DNA of 64,000 nt. It comes from Ophiostoma sp. CBS 140.51 (Eukaryota > Ascomycota > Sordariomycetes > Ophiostomatales > Ophiostomataceae). Both the position numbers and the translations under genes were made by a program. This document shows, piece by piece, positions 31,666 through 43,585 of this stretch (position 1 is its first letter; the number at the start of each line of letters is the position of its first letter). The stretch spans positions 34,135 through 98,134 of the forward strand of contig JANSLP010000099.1 in assembly GCA_029298735.1 (NCBI GenBank). The letters run 5' to 3'. Below the pieces are notes generated by a model that ran no database searches, was not told the DNA's origin, and worked only from the letters and a program-made list of their open reading frames with translations.

Positions 31666-34095
31666 ATGGCTGGGCGGTTTGTGCGCGCATCCAAGTACCG
31701 TACGTCACACAATCCACCACTTCTACCAACAAGCTCTCTCTCCTGCTTCTCCAACAGCTTCTCCTCCTCAATCCGTCTCCTCTTTCCCCTTATTCGCAGC
31801 TTGACCCTGCGTTAGCGCAACGTGGCCGATCTTTTGATTTTCTGGTTGATTTACTGACGTCTTCGTTTGTTTTTTCTCTTTTCCCCGAACAGGCCATGTT
31901 TTTGGCAAGCCGACTCGCAAAGAGTTCTGCTACGACAACCTCCACATCAGCCGCAATGCCTGGGACACGAACTTGGTGAAGGTGCGTTTCGACCATAAAC
32001 AACGAGAAATAAGGGGGGTGGTCGAGTTTGCGGCGCAAAACAGCAGCCTTGGGCGCAGGTCGGGCGGGCGCAATGCGCTGGTGCTGACTGCTGACGCGGA
32101 CAACCGCCCGGGCCGCTCTTGAAACACCGCACACTCCGTCTCCTCCGCACACACCACACCACCTATGGATTTGTTCCAGGGCGTCCCAGCTAACCTAATT
32201 CTGCTGCAAAATAGGCCAACCCCGAGTACCTCTCGGTCAACTGGGAGTCGAGCGGCGGCGGTGCATTCGCCGTCATTCCCGTCAACGAGCGTGGCAAGAT
32301 CCCCGACCAGATCCCCCTCTTCCGTGGCCACACGGCCGCCGTCCTCGACACTGACTGGAACCCCTTCAACGACCGCATTGTGGCCTCCGCCTCCGACGAT
32401 GCCCGTGTCTTTGTGTGGGAGGTTCCGGAGAACTTTACCCTCCACACCGACGCCGATGAGATTGTCGATGTTGCGCCCGTCAGCAAGCTCCAAGGCCACT
32501 CCAGAAAGGTCGGCCAGGTCCTCTTTAACCCTGCCGCCGAGAACATCCTGGCCTCTGCCTCGGGTGATCTGAACATCAAGCTGTGGGATATCACCACTGG
32601 CCAGGCCTCGCTTGCACTGAAACAGCCCGACATCGTCCAGAGTCTGTCGTGGAACCCCAGCGGCTCGCTGCTCGTCACAACCTCGCGCGACAAGCGCATC
32701 CGTGTTTGGGATGTGCGCCAGGAGACCCCCGTCCACGACTTCCCCGGCCATCCCGGCGCCAAAAACAGCCGTGTCGTCTGGCTGGGCGACCACAACCGCT
32801 TCGCCACCACCGGTTTCTCGCGCATGAGCGAGCGTCAGCTGGCTCTGTGGGAGCCTGGCCAAGCCGATCCCATCGGCGGCTTCAGCACTCTAGACTCCAT
32901 CTCTGGTGTCCTGATGCCTTTCTGGGGTATGTCTACTCGCTTCTCCTTGGCCCATTGCTTGTTTTGTCTGCATACTAACATTTCATCTAGACGAGGGCTC
33001 CAACTGCCTGTACCTGGCCGGTAAAGGTGATGGCAACATCCGCTACTACGAGTACGAGAACGACAAGTTCGAGTTCCTCTCCGAGTACAAGTCTGCCGAC
33101 CCCCAGCGTGGTCTTGCCTTTGTCCCGAGACGCGGTGTCAACGTACGTATACTCTGCGCGCGTTTGCACTTTCTTAACGCCAGCTTTACTGACAAGTCCC
33201 ATAGGTCCACGAGAACGAGATTATGCGCGCCTACAAGACCGTCAACGACTCCTACATCGAGCCCATCTCCTTCACCGTGCCCCGCCGCGCCGAGACCTTC
33301 CAGTCCGACATCTACCCGCCAGCCGTTGGCCTCAAGCCCGCCGTTTCCGCCAAGGACTGGCTTTCCGGCAAGACTGGCGTCCCCGCCAAGATCGATCTTG
33401 AGAGTGTCTACGACGGCAACGCACCTGTCGAGGTCCCGTCCGACTACAAGCCGCCTGCCACGACCACCACCTCGGCCCCTGCGCCCGCTCCTGCATCGCC
33501 TGTTAAGGCCGCGCCGCCGAAGAAGGAACCCGAGCCGACCCCCGCGCCTGTTCGCTCTGGTCCGCCCCCGAGCATAAACGACCAGAAGCAGTCCATCTCG
33601 ACCATGGCCAACAAGTTCCAGGATGACAACGATGAGAGCAGCGACGACGACGATGCTGAGTCCACCAGCTTCGAGGAGACTGGCCGTCCCCAGCCACGAA
33701 ACATTGCTGTTGCTGCTGCCGCGCCGGCCGCTGCTGCCAAGTCACCCGCTTCGCCCTACAAGCCCCCTCAGGCCGCTACGCAGGTTTCGTCGCCGCCGCC
33801 GCCAGCTGCTGCTGCCTCCGCCGTGTCCTCCAAAGCCTCTACTCCGGCTGCCAGCCGCACTTCGACCTTTTCGCCCAGCGCCGTCGCTGCTCCATCTTCT
33901 TCGAGCGTGAACGGCAGCAGCGGTGACATTGCCGATACGCTGGCCAAGCTGACCACGCTCGTCCAGGCACAGAACGGCAAGATTGACAGCCTGACGTCCG
34001 AAGTGGAGGGTCTGAAGAAGCAGCTTCTGCTGTCTTCTGAGCAGGGTGAGCGCATCCGGCAGCTTGAGCTGGAGCTGGAGGAGGCGCGGTCGTAA
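31666..34095 (+). CDS. crn1: Coronin, actin-binding WD40 protein
   Basis: Five-exon model: 31666-31699, 31893-31981, 32215-32926, 32991-33142, 33205-34095, giving 625 residues. Splicing yields the coronin N-terminal signature RASKYRHVFGKP followed by DNLHIS. WD blades then run to about residue 330, with HTAAVLDTDWNPFND and KLQGHSRKVGQVLFNP segments, and the coronin-specific extension PISFTVPRRAETFQSDIYP follows. A Pro/Ala/Ser-rich unstructured linker spans about 400-560, and a C-terminal coiled coil (about 575-623) serves trimerisation and Arp2/3 contact. Coronins bundle F-actin and regulate Arp2/3 at endocytic patches and hyphal tips. Introns 1 and 2 (193 and 233 bp) are much longer than the rest in this window. 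Confidence 0.95.
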
Positions 34096-35062
34096 GAGAC
34101 GAATAAAGCGACGGGCGGTGTGGATGAGGAAGAGGTGCAGTAGGATTTAGTCGGGGCCAATGGCGGTAGAGGAGAGCGGTATGTTTCTTTTGGGGGTAAA
34201 AAAAAACATGTTTTATTTACCTTGTTGCGTTTCATGTTCTCTCTTTTTTTTTCACTTATCTTTCATATGACGTTGGATGTTTGCAATTCGGAGAAGAGCG
34301 ATAAGGCAGGAGAGTTGAATGATCCAATGTTTTCTTTTGGTGCTATTGGTGCTTCTTTGAGCTGTCTCTTTTGGTCCTCTTGTCTCTTGTGCCCTGTTTT
34401 CTGACGTGTTCATTTTCTCTCTATTTTGGTGTAAGGCTTGTTTCTGGACAATTCACAAGAAAGGAAAGCACGGGGCAAATCACGGTGGAAAAAGAAGTTG
34501 AAATAATGGCATGCATTTATCTCAATCCTATATTTCTTGGTTATTAATATACGGTTTTGCTTTGCTTGCACTTCTAACGTATGTCGGTGTACAGGCGCTT
34601 TTGTTTCATTGTTTAGTTTACTTATCATTTTCTTGCCTTTGTTTGTCCACTTACACGGCCGCTCCGCACAACCCCTTTTATCTGCCCGAACAACATGTCA
34701 CCTATCACTTATACACAATGTTGTCTACGATGTACCGCTTTTTTGTAAAGCCGCCGTTTCAATCATTGCTTCCGCCTTTTTCATATTTTTTATTAGGTTT
34801 TGGCCCATAGTTGTCATATCCTGTTATACCATGCATTACCCTCTTATTATTATCTTGGAGGTTCTCACACTTCTTAAATATCAACACTGCCTCTACGACT
34901 TCGCTGGTTCTCTTAGTAAAGAATCATTCATTTCTAGCAGAGTCTAGCGAAGCAGAGGCACATTTGACCTCATACGGATTGCTGGCCACTCTTCAACAAT
35001 TCTGGCCCAACAAACCTTGCTCATCCCACCTTATTCTCATCGCCCTCCATCAAGCATCCACC
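34096..35062. other. Intergenic region
   Basis: An AT-rich interval between coronin and the next plus-strand gene, with the coronin 3' UTR on the left. An open frame runs upstream from 35063 to 34811, but its residues are hydrophobic and unlike the rest of that protein. Confidence 0.45.
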
Positions 35063-37240
35063 ATGGACCGCTTCTATGTCGACCACGAGGAAGACACTGT
35101 CTGTGATGACGCATCCTGTTGTGGGCATGACGATTTGACCTACGAGGATAAGATTGAGGTGTACCAAGGAGAGAGACTGACCATCCGAGACGACGGTCCG
35201 GGAGACAAGATAACACGACAATCCCTTCCAGGCCGCCAGAGTCAGAAACCCTCAGCTCACTTTACCACGACCTCGGAGACGGCCAAGCACCATGCAAAAT
35301 TCCACTTGCAGACGTCTCTCTGGCGGGCCTTTCAAGAGCCGAACTTGCCAACGATCGACTCTTACGCCAGACCGCCGTCTTGTAGAGACGGTTATGTTCC
35401 TCCGAACCGCTACGGCGTCGATCAAGACAGTGAGGAGGAGTACAACAAGACGATGCTAGAGCAGGACAAGTATGAGCTCGACTTCTACAGCATGATGGCT
35501 CGTATTACGAAACAGGGAGAGTGGCAACGGGCATGGCACAATGTTATACAAGAAGGGACACCCTCGCCTCGCCACAGCCAGAGCGGGCTTTCCAACAGCT
35601 CGAAGAAGTCCCAAACAACTTCGAGCAGCTCAACGAAACGTCGGCCTCCTCAGATCATCCGGCTCCCGCCAACACCAGGCCCACTCCCGCCGTGTCTTCA
35701 GTGCGCACTCGCAGGTGCCTGCTGCTCGCTCACGACCATGCCCCATGCCAAGGCATTTGTCAACGACAGAGTATCAACACTCCGGCCGCGCCGAAGTCGC
35801 ATAGCCGTCACCGCAGAGCCTTCCTGGGAGGATACTCTCACACAACTCAAAAAGGACCTTGAGAAGAAATGCGGAAACTTTGACTCGTACACTTCCGAGC
35901 TGCCCTGGCAGCAACAGAAGCTTGAGCAAAAATTGCTCCGGCAGGCCATTATCCGCGGAAACACCGACTCGCCTTTTCTGCCACAGCCTCCGTCACAGTG
36001 CCTCCGTTGTGCTCGGATGGGCGAGACGGCCTGCCTTCAACAATCGACAGACCTGACCAACACGGCTTCTTCTACAGCCGGCAAGGGGAAGGCCTCGGTC
36101 GCTTGGTTTGCTAGCAGTGGGCCACCGCCTTTGTCTCTACTGCCACAGCATAGCACGTCTCTCGTCGACCAAATTCGTTTTGGCTTTGACTACAGGTCTA
36201 CAGAGCGCCGCCCTGTCTCCCGACTTCGAGCACACAAACCGCCAGGGCCAGTCCTAGAGGCAATCTTTTGCCGCAACCCAAATGTGCTGAATGCCACCAA
36301 CGTTGCCGCCAAAGCCCAGGACCTTCTCGAGCAGATTGGCAAGAAATACACGCTCGGTTCAAGCACAGGTAGTCGTTACTCTCAAAGATCACGCGGCAAT
36401 GGAGGGAGAAGAGGGCATGATCAAGAAGACAACAAGGCGGTATCGAACATGCACGTTCGCTCTGCCACAGCAATCGAGGTCTCCCGTCAACTTCCACGGC
36501 GCAGCTGGCTGAATGTGTATGCTGGACGAGGTGTTGCTACCTTGAAGCCGCTGGTCATCGATGTGGAGAAAGAAGATGGTCCTCAAGTTCGGATAGCAGC
36601 CTTCGGTCTGAGTGACTACCGTTCTGTGCCTCCTGCTCTTCCGTTATGGCATGCGAATAACAGACAGCCAGTAGCCGAAAAAAAAAAGAAGCGGACAACC
36701 CAGGTTTGGCTTGAAGACGATGATCTTATTCTACCTCCTGTCAGACACGATATCAAATGGAAAGAATACCTTACCAGCCGGAACGAAGCCGTAGCCGAGG
36801 CACTACAGCTAACCCAGAAGTCGAGGCTTAGGAGAAAAAAGCGAGCAAAGCCACTGTCTATCCTTCCGACGGTTTCCCCTTCGCCGACATACATACCCTC
36901 GAAGCCTGTACGCGAACGGCAAACTGTGACCAAATCCAGCAGTCAAAAGAAGCCTGAGCCAAAGCCCGAGACAAAGGAGCAGCGTGAGGCAAGGATTGCT
37001 AGGATGGCAATTACACTCGGAAACAAGGTCCGGAACGAGCAACAACGAATTCTCGGCGAGGCAGACCCAGCCCGGCGCATCAAGACCGTTCCAATCGGGT
37101 CGAAACAGAAACCTCTGCCAAATTTCTCACTCGAAGACGAGCTTGCCATTGACGATCTCATCCGAAGGCTGTCCCGCAGCTTTAATATAGATACGTCCAA
37201 GCGGATGGCCACTCTAGTAGTCGGTCCGGGAAGAAGATGA
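35063..37240 (+). CDS. Uncharacterised protein with two CxxCA-type cysteine motifs
   Basis: A 725-residue intronless protein that I do not recognise. The ATG at 35063 has a strong CACCATGG context. The first 150 residues are charged and acidic. Two similar cysteine motifs, each after prolines, occur at about residues 211-222 (CLQCALAGACC) and 313-324 (CLRCARMGETAC). They share the pattern C-L-x-C-A-x2-G plus a nearby Cys and could form small metal-binding knuckles or a disulphide pair. The second half is basic, with clusters such as KKKKR and RLRRKKRAK (possible nuclear signals). No signal peptide or membrane segment is seen. Its stop lies 94 bp from the stop of the convergent parvulin gene. 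Confidence 0.75.
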   Translation: MDRFYVDHEEDTVCDDASCCGHDDLTYEDKIEVYQGERLTIRDDGPGDKITRQSLPGRQSQKPSAHFTTTSETAKHHAKFHLQTSLWRAFQEPNLPTIDSYARPPSCRDGYVPPNRYGVDQDSEEEYNKTMLEQDKYELDFYSMMARITKQGEWQRAWHNVIQEGTPSPRHSQSGLSNSSKKSQTTSSSSTKRRPPQIIRLPPTPGPLPPCLQCALAGACCSLTTMPHAKAFVNDRVSTLRPRRSRIAVTAEPSWEDTLTQLKKDLEKKCGNFDSYTSELPWQQQKLEQKLLRQAIIRGNTDSPFLPQPPSQCLRCARMGETACLQQSTDLTNTASSTAGKGKASVAWFASSGPPPLSLLPQHSTSLVDQIRFGFDYRSTERRPVSRLRAHKPPGPVLEAIFCRNPNVLNATNVAAKAQDLLEQIGKKYTLGSSTGSRYSQRSRGNGGRRGHDQEDNKAVSNMHVRSATAIEVSRQLPRRSWLNVYAGRGVATLKPLVIDVEKEDGPQVRIAAFGLSDYRSVPPALPLWHANNRQPVAEKKKKRTTQVWLEDDDLILPPVRHDIKWKEYLTSRNEAVAEALQLTQKSRLRRKKRAKPLSILPTVSPSPTYIPSKPVRERQTVTKSSSQKKPEPKPETKEQREARIARMAITLGNKVRNEQQRILGEADPARRIKTVPIGSKQKPLPNFSLEDELAIDDLIRRLSRSFNIDTSKRMATLVVGPGRR

Positions 37241-37334
37241 GCGTAAGATGCAAAGACTCTTGTAGACTCTTTGAAGACAATAAAATATCATTAATACCTT
37301 TCATAAAACAATACACCTCAACCCCACCAGGGCT

Positions 37335-37783
37335 TCACTTCCGCCCCTCCACCATGATAATGTGATAGCCAAACGGCGTCTTGGCCTCGCCCACCACCGG
37401 TGACGCTGTCGTACTCGCTGGCAGAGCAAATGCCACAGCCTCAAAGGCCGGGTCCAAGCTTCCGCGAACCTTCCATCCCAAAGCACCGCCATTCCGTGCC
37501 TTGTCCTCAGAGTGTGTCCGCGCGACCTCGTCAAACTTAGCGCCCTCGTTCTTGATCTTAGCCAGCGCCTCCTCTTTTTTGGCGTGTTTTTCGCACTGAA
37601 GGTCAGCGGGAGCTCCATTTTTCGTCAATATTCACATCTCCGTCTTGCTCGACTCACTAAAATATGGCGGACGTTGATCTGCTGGGCGCCCTTGACGTCC
37701 TTGTCGCCGCCCTTGTCGCCCTTCTTGTCGGCTCCGCCCTTCTTGGCGTCGCCCTTTTTCGCATCAGCCTTTCCCTTGGCCAT
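37335..37783 (-). CDS. pin4: Parvulin-type peptidyl-prolyl isomerase (Par14/Pin4 class)
   Basis: Two-exon model on the minus strand: 37658-37783 and 37335-37595, giving 128 residues, with a 62-bp GTGAGT...TTCAG intron in phase 0. The N-terminus (residues 1-34) is Lys/Gly/Asp-rich (repeated KKGD/DKKG units), as in Par14, where this tail supports nucleic-acid or ribosome-precursor association. A single rotamase domain follows from RHIL (about 39) to the end, with GGALGW and FGYHIIMVEGR motifs. No WW domain is present, which separates it from Pin1/Ess1. Splicing at RHIL/CEKHAKKEE restores the conserved first strand and helix. Confidence 0.92.
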
Positions 37784-38790
37784 TTTGGTGTAGTCTGTGT
37801 GCGTTTGTAGAAGAGTGATGACGTCGTCGTTGTTTTGTAAGAGGCTAGATGCTTGTCGTCAGTTCAGGCAAGAGCGATCTAGAGTTGGAGATGTCGTCGA
37901 CAAGTGCCCCGCTTTTTTCTCGAGACCTTCAACGGTGCATACTGGGACTCACTCTGTTGAGCTTCACAAGTCAATGCGATAGAATTAGCATCCTTTTAAA
38001 GCCTGAATATGAGCTATTTTACTTCTCCATGTCCCCTATTTTTTTTTATGTAATTTTTAAAAGTTAATGAGGCAAAGGATGGGCTCATAATAATTTAAAC
38101 AATTTACCACGGAATAAAATGATCTCACGTCGTACAAACCTTCACGTAAACTCATACTTTCAATCATTGACAAAAAAAAGAATACCGGGAACAGTTAATC
38201 CTACTGATCTATGTGAAAAAAAAACACCAACATAAAATCACAGTACAAAGTCTCGTCGAGTCTTTCGCTTTTTATTGAGAACCGCAGTCACAAGTAATCG
38301 TTTTGGACGCTCACCGCCTTCACCGCCTTCCATTTCGCTTGAGCTGTCTACGCTAACAGGAAGTTTGAGGCGGCAGAATCGCACCTTCTCCACTGGAATT
38401 TCATATGCAGAATGGCGAGAGCAACCTGCGATTTTCGAACCTTGATCGTTCCTTCCCTTTTCATTCGATTGACCTTGACCGTAACGACTGCCCAATTAAT
38501 TGCTCGGAGTCCTTGTTTACCCCTTTCTTTCCTCTCCCGTCTTCTCTCCTTTAGTCTCTCCTCTTCTCTTCACCAACCTCTTTGACGTCGCCCTCTCGAC
38601 CCACGAGTTGGTCTCAAAACTCTGCCTTATCCCTCGAGTACCCGCTGCTGTCAACTCACGGACCCGCCCAGCTCAGGGCCTCGCCGCTCTCTTTTTGTAG
38701 CGAGTTGTCAGAGCTGAGGCTCTCTTTTTTTCTTTCTTTTTCTTTTCGCCCTTTTGAGGACTAATGTCACTCTCACATTCGACTGCCATC
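37784..38790. other. Divergent intergenic region, parvulin/PUS7
   Basis: About 1 kb without a supported gene. A minus-strand frame at 38238-38495 lacks a good start and homology. A CACGTCGTA word lies at 38126-38134. The right part is a C/T-rich leader of PUS7. Confidence 0.45.
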
Positions 38791-41402
38791 ATGGCCGACA
38801 ACAAGGTCGTCGTGCCCTCCAGCGGCAACCATCTTCCCAGTGTTCGGTACGATGCTGAGAAGAAACTCGGCATTGTGTACTACACGTCGTGTATTGACTT
38901 TGGCTGGCACGGTGATATCCGCAGACGGTAAACATTACTCCTGAGCCTCAACTGTCTTTAATATATTTACTAACTCCCCTCAGTTACACTGATTTCATTG
39001 TGCACGAGGTCCGCAAAGATGGCACCGTCGTCTACCTCTCCGACAACGATATTGTCGATGAGTACCATAAGGCGGACAACCGGCCAGAACCACCCAAGGC
39101 TGTCACAGCAAAGGAAAAACAACCTGCTGCCCCAGTTGTGCCTGTCGCCGTCGAGCAGCCCAAGGCCCCTGAGGTCCCCCCGATCGACGTTGATGGCCTC
39201 GTGACGCTTGTCGGCCCTGATGTTGCTAAGCAGATGCAGGACGCCAACGCTGCCATTGTCAGCGGTGACCCACCTCCTGCCAAATTCACAATTGCCGTTG
39301 TCAGTGACCGATCCAAGCGTGGTCACTTCCACCAAGAGATCCGCCGCATCTTCTCGGGCAGCTTCGAGACCCGTGCCGACGGAGATTCGGGTGCCATCGT
39401 CGCCATGCCGAGTGCCAGCAGCAACAGAGCTCGGACTGGTGGCCGGAATGGCGCCAATGGTAGGGGCGGCGGCAACGGTGACAACAGACGCGAGAGCCGT
39501 GCCAGCAAGAAGGCGAGCAAGGCCGTCGAGGGTTCCGGAAAGTACTTGCATTTCACAATGTACAAGGAGAACAAGGATACCATCGAGGCCCTCAACTTTC
39601 TTGCTCGTATGCTCAAGCTCAAGTCATCGAGCTTTGGCTTTGCCGGTACCAAGGACCGTCGTGCTGCCACCACCCAGCGCGTTAGTTGCCTCTACCACGG
39701 CAACCAGGGCATTGGCTGGATAAACGCCCGCAGCGCCTTCGTCAAGGTCGGTGACTTTAGCTACAACAAGAACCCCATCCAGCTGGGTCAGCACGGTGGC
39801 AACGACTTTGTCATTGTTGTCAAGGGTGTTGAGCTCACTCGCGGTGCCAACTGTGCGCTGAGCCATCGTCTCCGTATGACTGAGACGTGTGTCCAGGCGG
39901 CCTTGGATCACATTCAGAAGCACGGTTTCATCAACTACTTTGGTCTGCAGCGTTTCGGTACGCACGCAATCGGTACCCAGGAGGTTGGCCAAAAGATCCT
40001 CAGCGAAGACTTCGAGGGCGCTTGCGAGGCCATTTTGCACATTGACCCAGAGCTGGCTGCCGCTCTCGACGACAGCAACGTTGAGTCTCGCTACTTGCGT
40101 GACGAGATCAACCGCGCCCGGGGTATTCTCAAATTCAAGACGACTGGCGACGTGAACGCGGCGATAGCAATTCTGCCGAGGCGCTTCAGTGCAGAGAGCT
40201 CGATCATCCAGCACCTGGGACGGACCAACGGCTCGCGCCGTGATTTCTGTGGTGCCCTCTGTCGTATTACCCGCGGCCTTCGCAACCTCTACATCCACGC
40301 CTACCAGTCCCTCGTGTGGAACTGGGTCACCAGCCAACGCTGGTCTCGCTACGGCGACAGAGTCATTGCGGGTGACCTGGTTCTCGTCGAGTCCGAGGCA
40401 AACCCGACCCGTCTGCTGCCCGAGGGTGGCCACGACATGTCCGAGGACCTGAACCAGGAGGAAGAGCAGTTTTATCAGAAGGCGCGCGCCCTGAGCGCCG
40501 ACGAGGCTGCCAGCGGCGACTACACTATCTTTGACATTGTCCTGCCCGTGCCTGGTTTCGACGTTTTGTACCCCGACAACGATATTGGTGAATTCTATAG
40601 CGAATTCATGGGTCGTCCTGAAAATGGCGGTCTCAGCCCCTACAACATGCGCCGCTCGCAGAAGGAGTTTAGTTTGAGTGGCCACTACCGCAAGGTCATG
40701 GCCCGTTTCACGGCTGTACCCCAGTTCTTCGTGCGCCCCTATGCCAATGACGCGGAGCAGATGCACCCGACGGACCTCGACGACGTCAAGGCCGTCCAGG
40801 AGGAAAAGCGCACCGAGAAGGCCAAGGCCAGAGAGGAGGCGGCCAATGCGGACAACAAAGAGGGCACCAAACGCCCCTTGTCCGACCAGAGCACGGCGGA
40901 CGGTGGAAGCAAGCGCGTTAAGATTGCCTCGGATAACAGCGTCGAGAATGTCCATGTCACTTCCACCGAGCCTGAGGTGTCGATCCCAGTCACCAATGAT
41001 GTGACTCACGGCTCGCCCATGGCCGTCGACGCTCCTGTCGACAAGCCTGCTGACGCCCCAGCTCCGGCCCCAACTTCCCTACCGGCCCAGGTCAAGTACT
41101 TTAAGAACCTGTTCAAGCCCTACCCAGAGACGTTCAAGACGCCCAGCAACGGTCACGCGCGCTCCAATTCAAACGATAGCTTCACTTCGGCCATCAACCG
41201 CTCCGCCGCCTGGCGTGAGAGCGCGCCCGACTACGCCCAACACGACGACATGGAGATCGCCGTGGCACTCAACTTCCGCCTATCGTCGAGTAACTATGCG
41301 ACGATGTGTATGCGCGAGATGATGACGGGCTCCTACACACCGAGCATGCAGGCCGCTACTACTAACCGTGCTGCGAGTCGCCAGGGCTCTCCGTCGGCGT
41401 AA
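38791..41402 (+). CDS. PUS7: tRNA/mRNA pseudouridine synthase Pus7 (TruD family)
   Basis: Two-exon model: 38791-38927 and 38984-41402, giving 851 residues, with a 56-bp GTAAAC...CTCAG intron and a CTAAC branch site. Splicing produces IRRRYTDFIVHEV, the TruD-family N-terminal signature. The catalytic aspartate is in FAGTKDRRA at about residue 270, followed by the large TRUD insertion domain (NYFGLQRFGT, YQSLVWN and a downstream conserved LPVPGFD segment). The C-terminal 200 residues add a low-complexity nuclear-type tail. An upstream in-frame ATG at 38764 would add nine residues; 38791 has the better ATCATGG context. Pus7 modifies U35 in tRNA-Tyr, U2 snRNA and UNUAR sites in mRNAs. Confidence 0.94.
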
Positions 41403-41954
41403 GCGGTATTATCAACAAGTCTATTCATACTGAGATGTTATTACCATCTCGTCACGATCTTATCATAGGTTTGACTAGATCGCGGGATCTACTCACCAGG
41501 ATCTATCAATTTGTTTGTACCAACGATACAAAATTTTTGCCTTATTTGCATAATACTTCGACATCAGGATTACCAGGACCAGGAATAGGGGGGATATTGC
41601 ATATGAAAATAGATATCGGAACTGGGCGCTGCTAGAAAGGGGGGAATAATTGCATAAGGCGGCTTTTGTCTACTGTCTACTGCTTGCTTTATACTTAAAG
41701 AGGTTATACCCTTTTGTATTGGCCAATAACGTAACTTTATCAAAAAACTTGAATTCCAAACTTATGATGCAAAATGTGCCTATCAATCTTGTGAATATAT
41801 GCATGTGATGATGTTGAATAGGGAAGGTATATAATTGGGTATCTTGAGTATGGATAGGGGTATTCAAAAGCAGAGATAGGTAAAAAGAGGCCAGGGGAAA
41901 TAAAAAGCAAAGAAATTACAAAGCTTCATTAATATAAATCAAACTTCCAGGGGT
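41403..41954. terminator. 3' intergenic region of convergent PUS7 and SGNH genes
   Basis: AT-rich 552-bp interval holding both 3' ends. No open frame of note. Confidence 0.5.
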
Positions 41955-43585
41955 TTATATGCCGTTCTCTTCCCAGGTCCGGTAGATGGCATCCCGCATT
42001 GCCATATGGCCGTTGGAGCGCTGCAAAGTTAGTGATGAGGAAAGAAAGAAAGAAAGAAAGCAGATGGATAGAAGGGACTTACAGGATGAAATATCTTGCC
42101 GTAGTAGGTCGGCACATACCACATGGAGTTCTCTGGCGATACCAGGCGACCATTACCATACACAGAGGTAGTGTCATCATCAGCTTCTAGAGAACCAACA
42201 GCGGGCAACAGTCCTGGGTTGGCCGCCTGGGCCTGTACCATATCGCACAAAGCACGCTCACCCCAATCACCGCGCGCGTCAGCCATTTCACGACAGCGGA
42301 CCGGATCGACAAGGTAGGAGTTTGGGTCGACAGTTGGCACGAGGACACTCTTTTTGCCTTTGTCTCCCTTGTCCTTGTCTTTATCCTTGCCTGGCTTGTC
42401 ATCTCCAGGGAGGCCTTCGATGTCGTTGTCCGTGCCACCCACGAGGAAGAACCAAGTAGCATCGCGAGTGTAATCAGGCTCGACAACATCCGGCTCGCAG
42501 AAGCGGTGGCCCTCAAAGGCGTCGTCGTAATCGACAAACAGGACGTGTGGCGCGTTACCGTAGCGAGCGTTGACACTATCAACAATCGCCTTTAGTTTAC
42601 GGTTCGTGCCGGCAACAAGACCGTTCATGCGGCGCCGCAGACCCTTTGTAAGGTATGTAGTGTCAGTTGCGTTGTCGGGTACGCCCGTCGCGTTGCCATA
42701 GTGCCACCAAACACTCATGGAAGCACTATCGCAAAGGTCCGTCTCGGCGTTGAAGAAACGGGCATAGCCGGTAACGACGATACGAAACTGCGGGTGCTTC
42801 TCCCATTTCACACGCTCAAGCAGCTGCAGAAGAATCACGGTGAGGCGGGCTGAGAACGAGGCTGGATCGGTGGAGACGTCATCTTCGGCCAATAGCAGCT
42901 CAGATGCACGCAGAGCGGCCTCGCAGGTGCCCGAGTAGTATCCATAGAAGCGGAAGACACAGGCGTTGATGACATCAAAGAAACCGAGGTCGTTGCCGCC
43001 GATGGAAAGTGTAATGTAGTCGAGAGCAGCCGTGGTCGGATCGGTGAGAAGGGCATTAATTTGGCCGGTACTTGAGGACGAGCCGATATCAGAGGAAGAC
43101 GCTGGCGAGCCCAGGACGTCGGCCGTTGTCGCTCCGGTGCACGACAGCCACTGGAAGGCTGTGATATTGGGCTCGTCTCCTTTATCGCCCTTGCCCTTCT
43201 TGCCCTTCTTGTCTTTGCTGTTTGTAGAAGTGACATCGTCGATGCCAAGATCAACGTGCAGCAAGGCTGGGTACGCGCCGAAACCCAGACGACAGCTCTC
43301 TTCCTTGCCGCCGTCAAGATGTGTGCCGATGCCTGCACTGTACGAGTCGCCGAGTGATGCGAAACCCTTGCTGGTCCATCGAAGTCCAGTATCGCCACGT
43401 TCGGGATCGTGTTTGTCGTTGTGGTCAACCAGCGTCTTCTGCTTTGTGTCACCCAGCCACGATAACAGTTTCTGTGGTGTTTGCCAGGCGTCGGTGATAG
43501 CAGCTGGGAGCACCGCCGCGTGGGCTGGCCCCGGTCCACCGGCAAAAAGCCAAGATGAGGCTGCGAGGAATGATGCAGCTCGCAT
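41955..43585 (-). CDS. Secreted SGNH/GDSL-type hydrolase
   Basis: Two-exon model on the minus strand: 42083-43585 and 41955-42020, giving 522 residues. The 62-bp intron is GTAAGT...TGCAG with a CACTAAC branch site, and splicing replaces a hydrophobic read-through tail with a conserved-looking RSNGHMAMRDAIY end. A signal peptide covers residues 1-23 (cleavage near AHA|AV). The GDSY block has the nucleophile Ser81, SIGGND is at about 197, and an FEGHRFCE block at about 360 sits where this family often carries its His region. Two Lys/Asp/Gly-rich inserts (near residues 123-137 and about 395-412) are unusual for an extracellular catalytic domain. Likely substrates are polysaccharide acetyl esters or lipids outside the cell; which one is not readable. 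Confidence 0.9.
42041..42060 (+). repeat. (AAAG)5 microsatellite in the SGNH intron
   Basis: Five perfect AAAG units. On the coding strand they are CTTT units filling much of the 62-bp intron between donor and branch site. Confidence 0.9.

Noticed and set aside
31066..31979. 249- and 302-codon frames before and across coronin exon 1
   Set aside because: The pyrimidine-rich leader produces stop-poor frames. The coronin exons use specific frames with clear splice sites.
38238..38495. 85-codon minus-strand frame between parvulin and PUS7
   Set aside because: Starts at a non-ATG codon, has no upstream exon with valid splice sites and no recognisable domain.
39624..41009. 461-codon minus-strand frame
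   Set aside because: Antisense shadow of PUS7.
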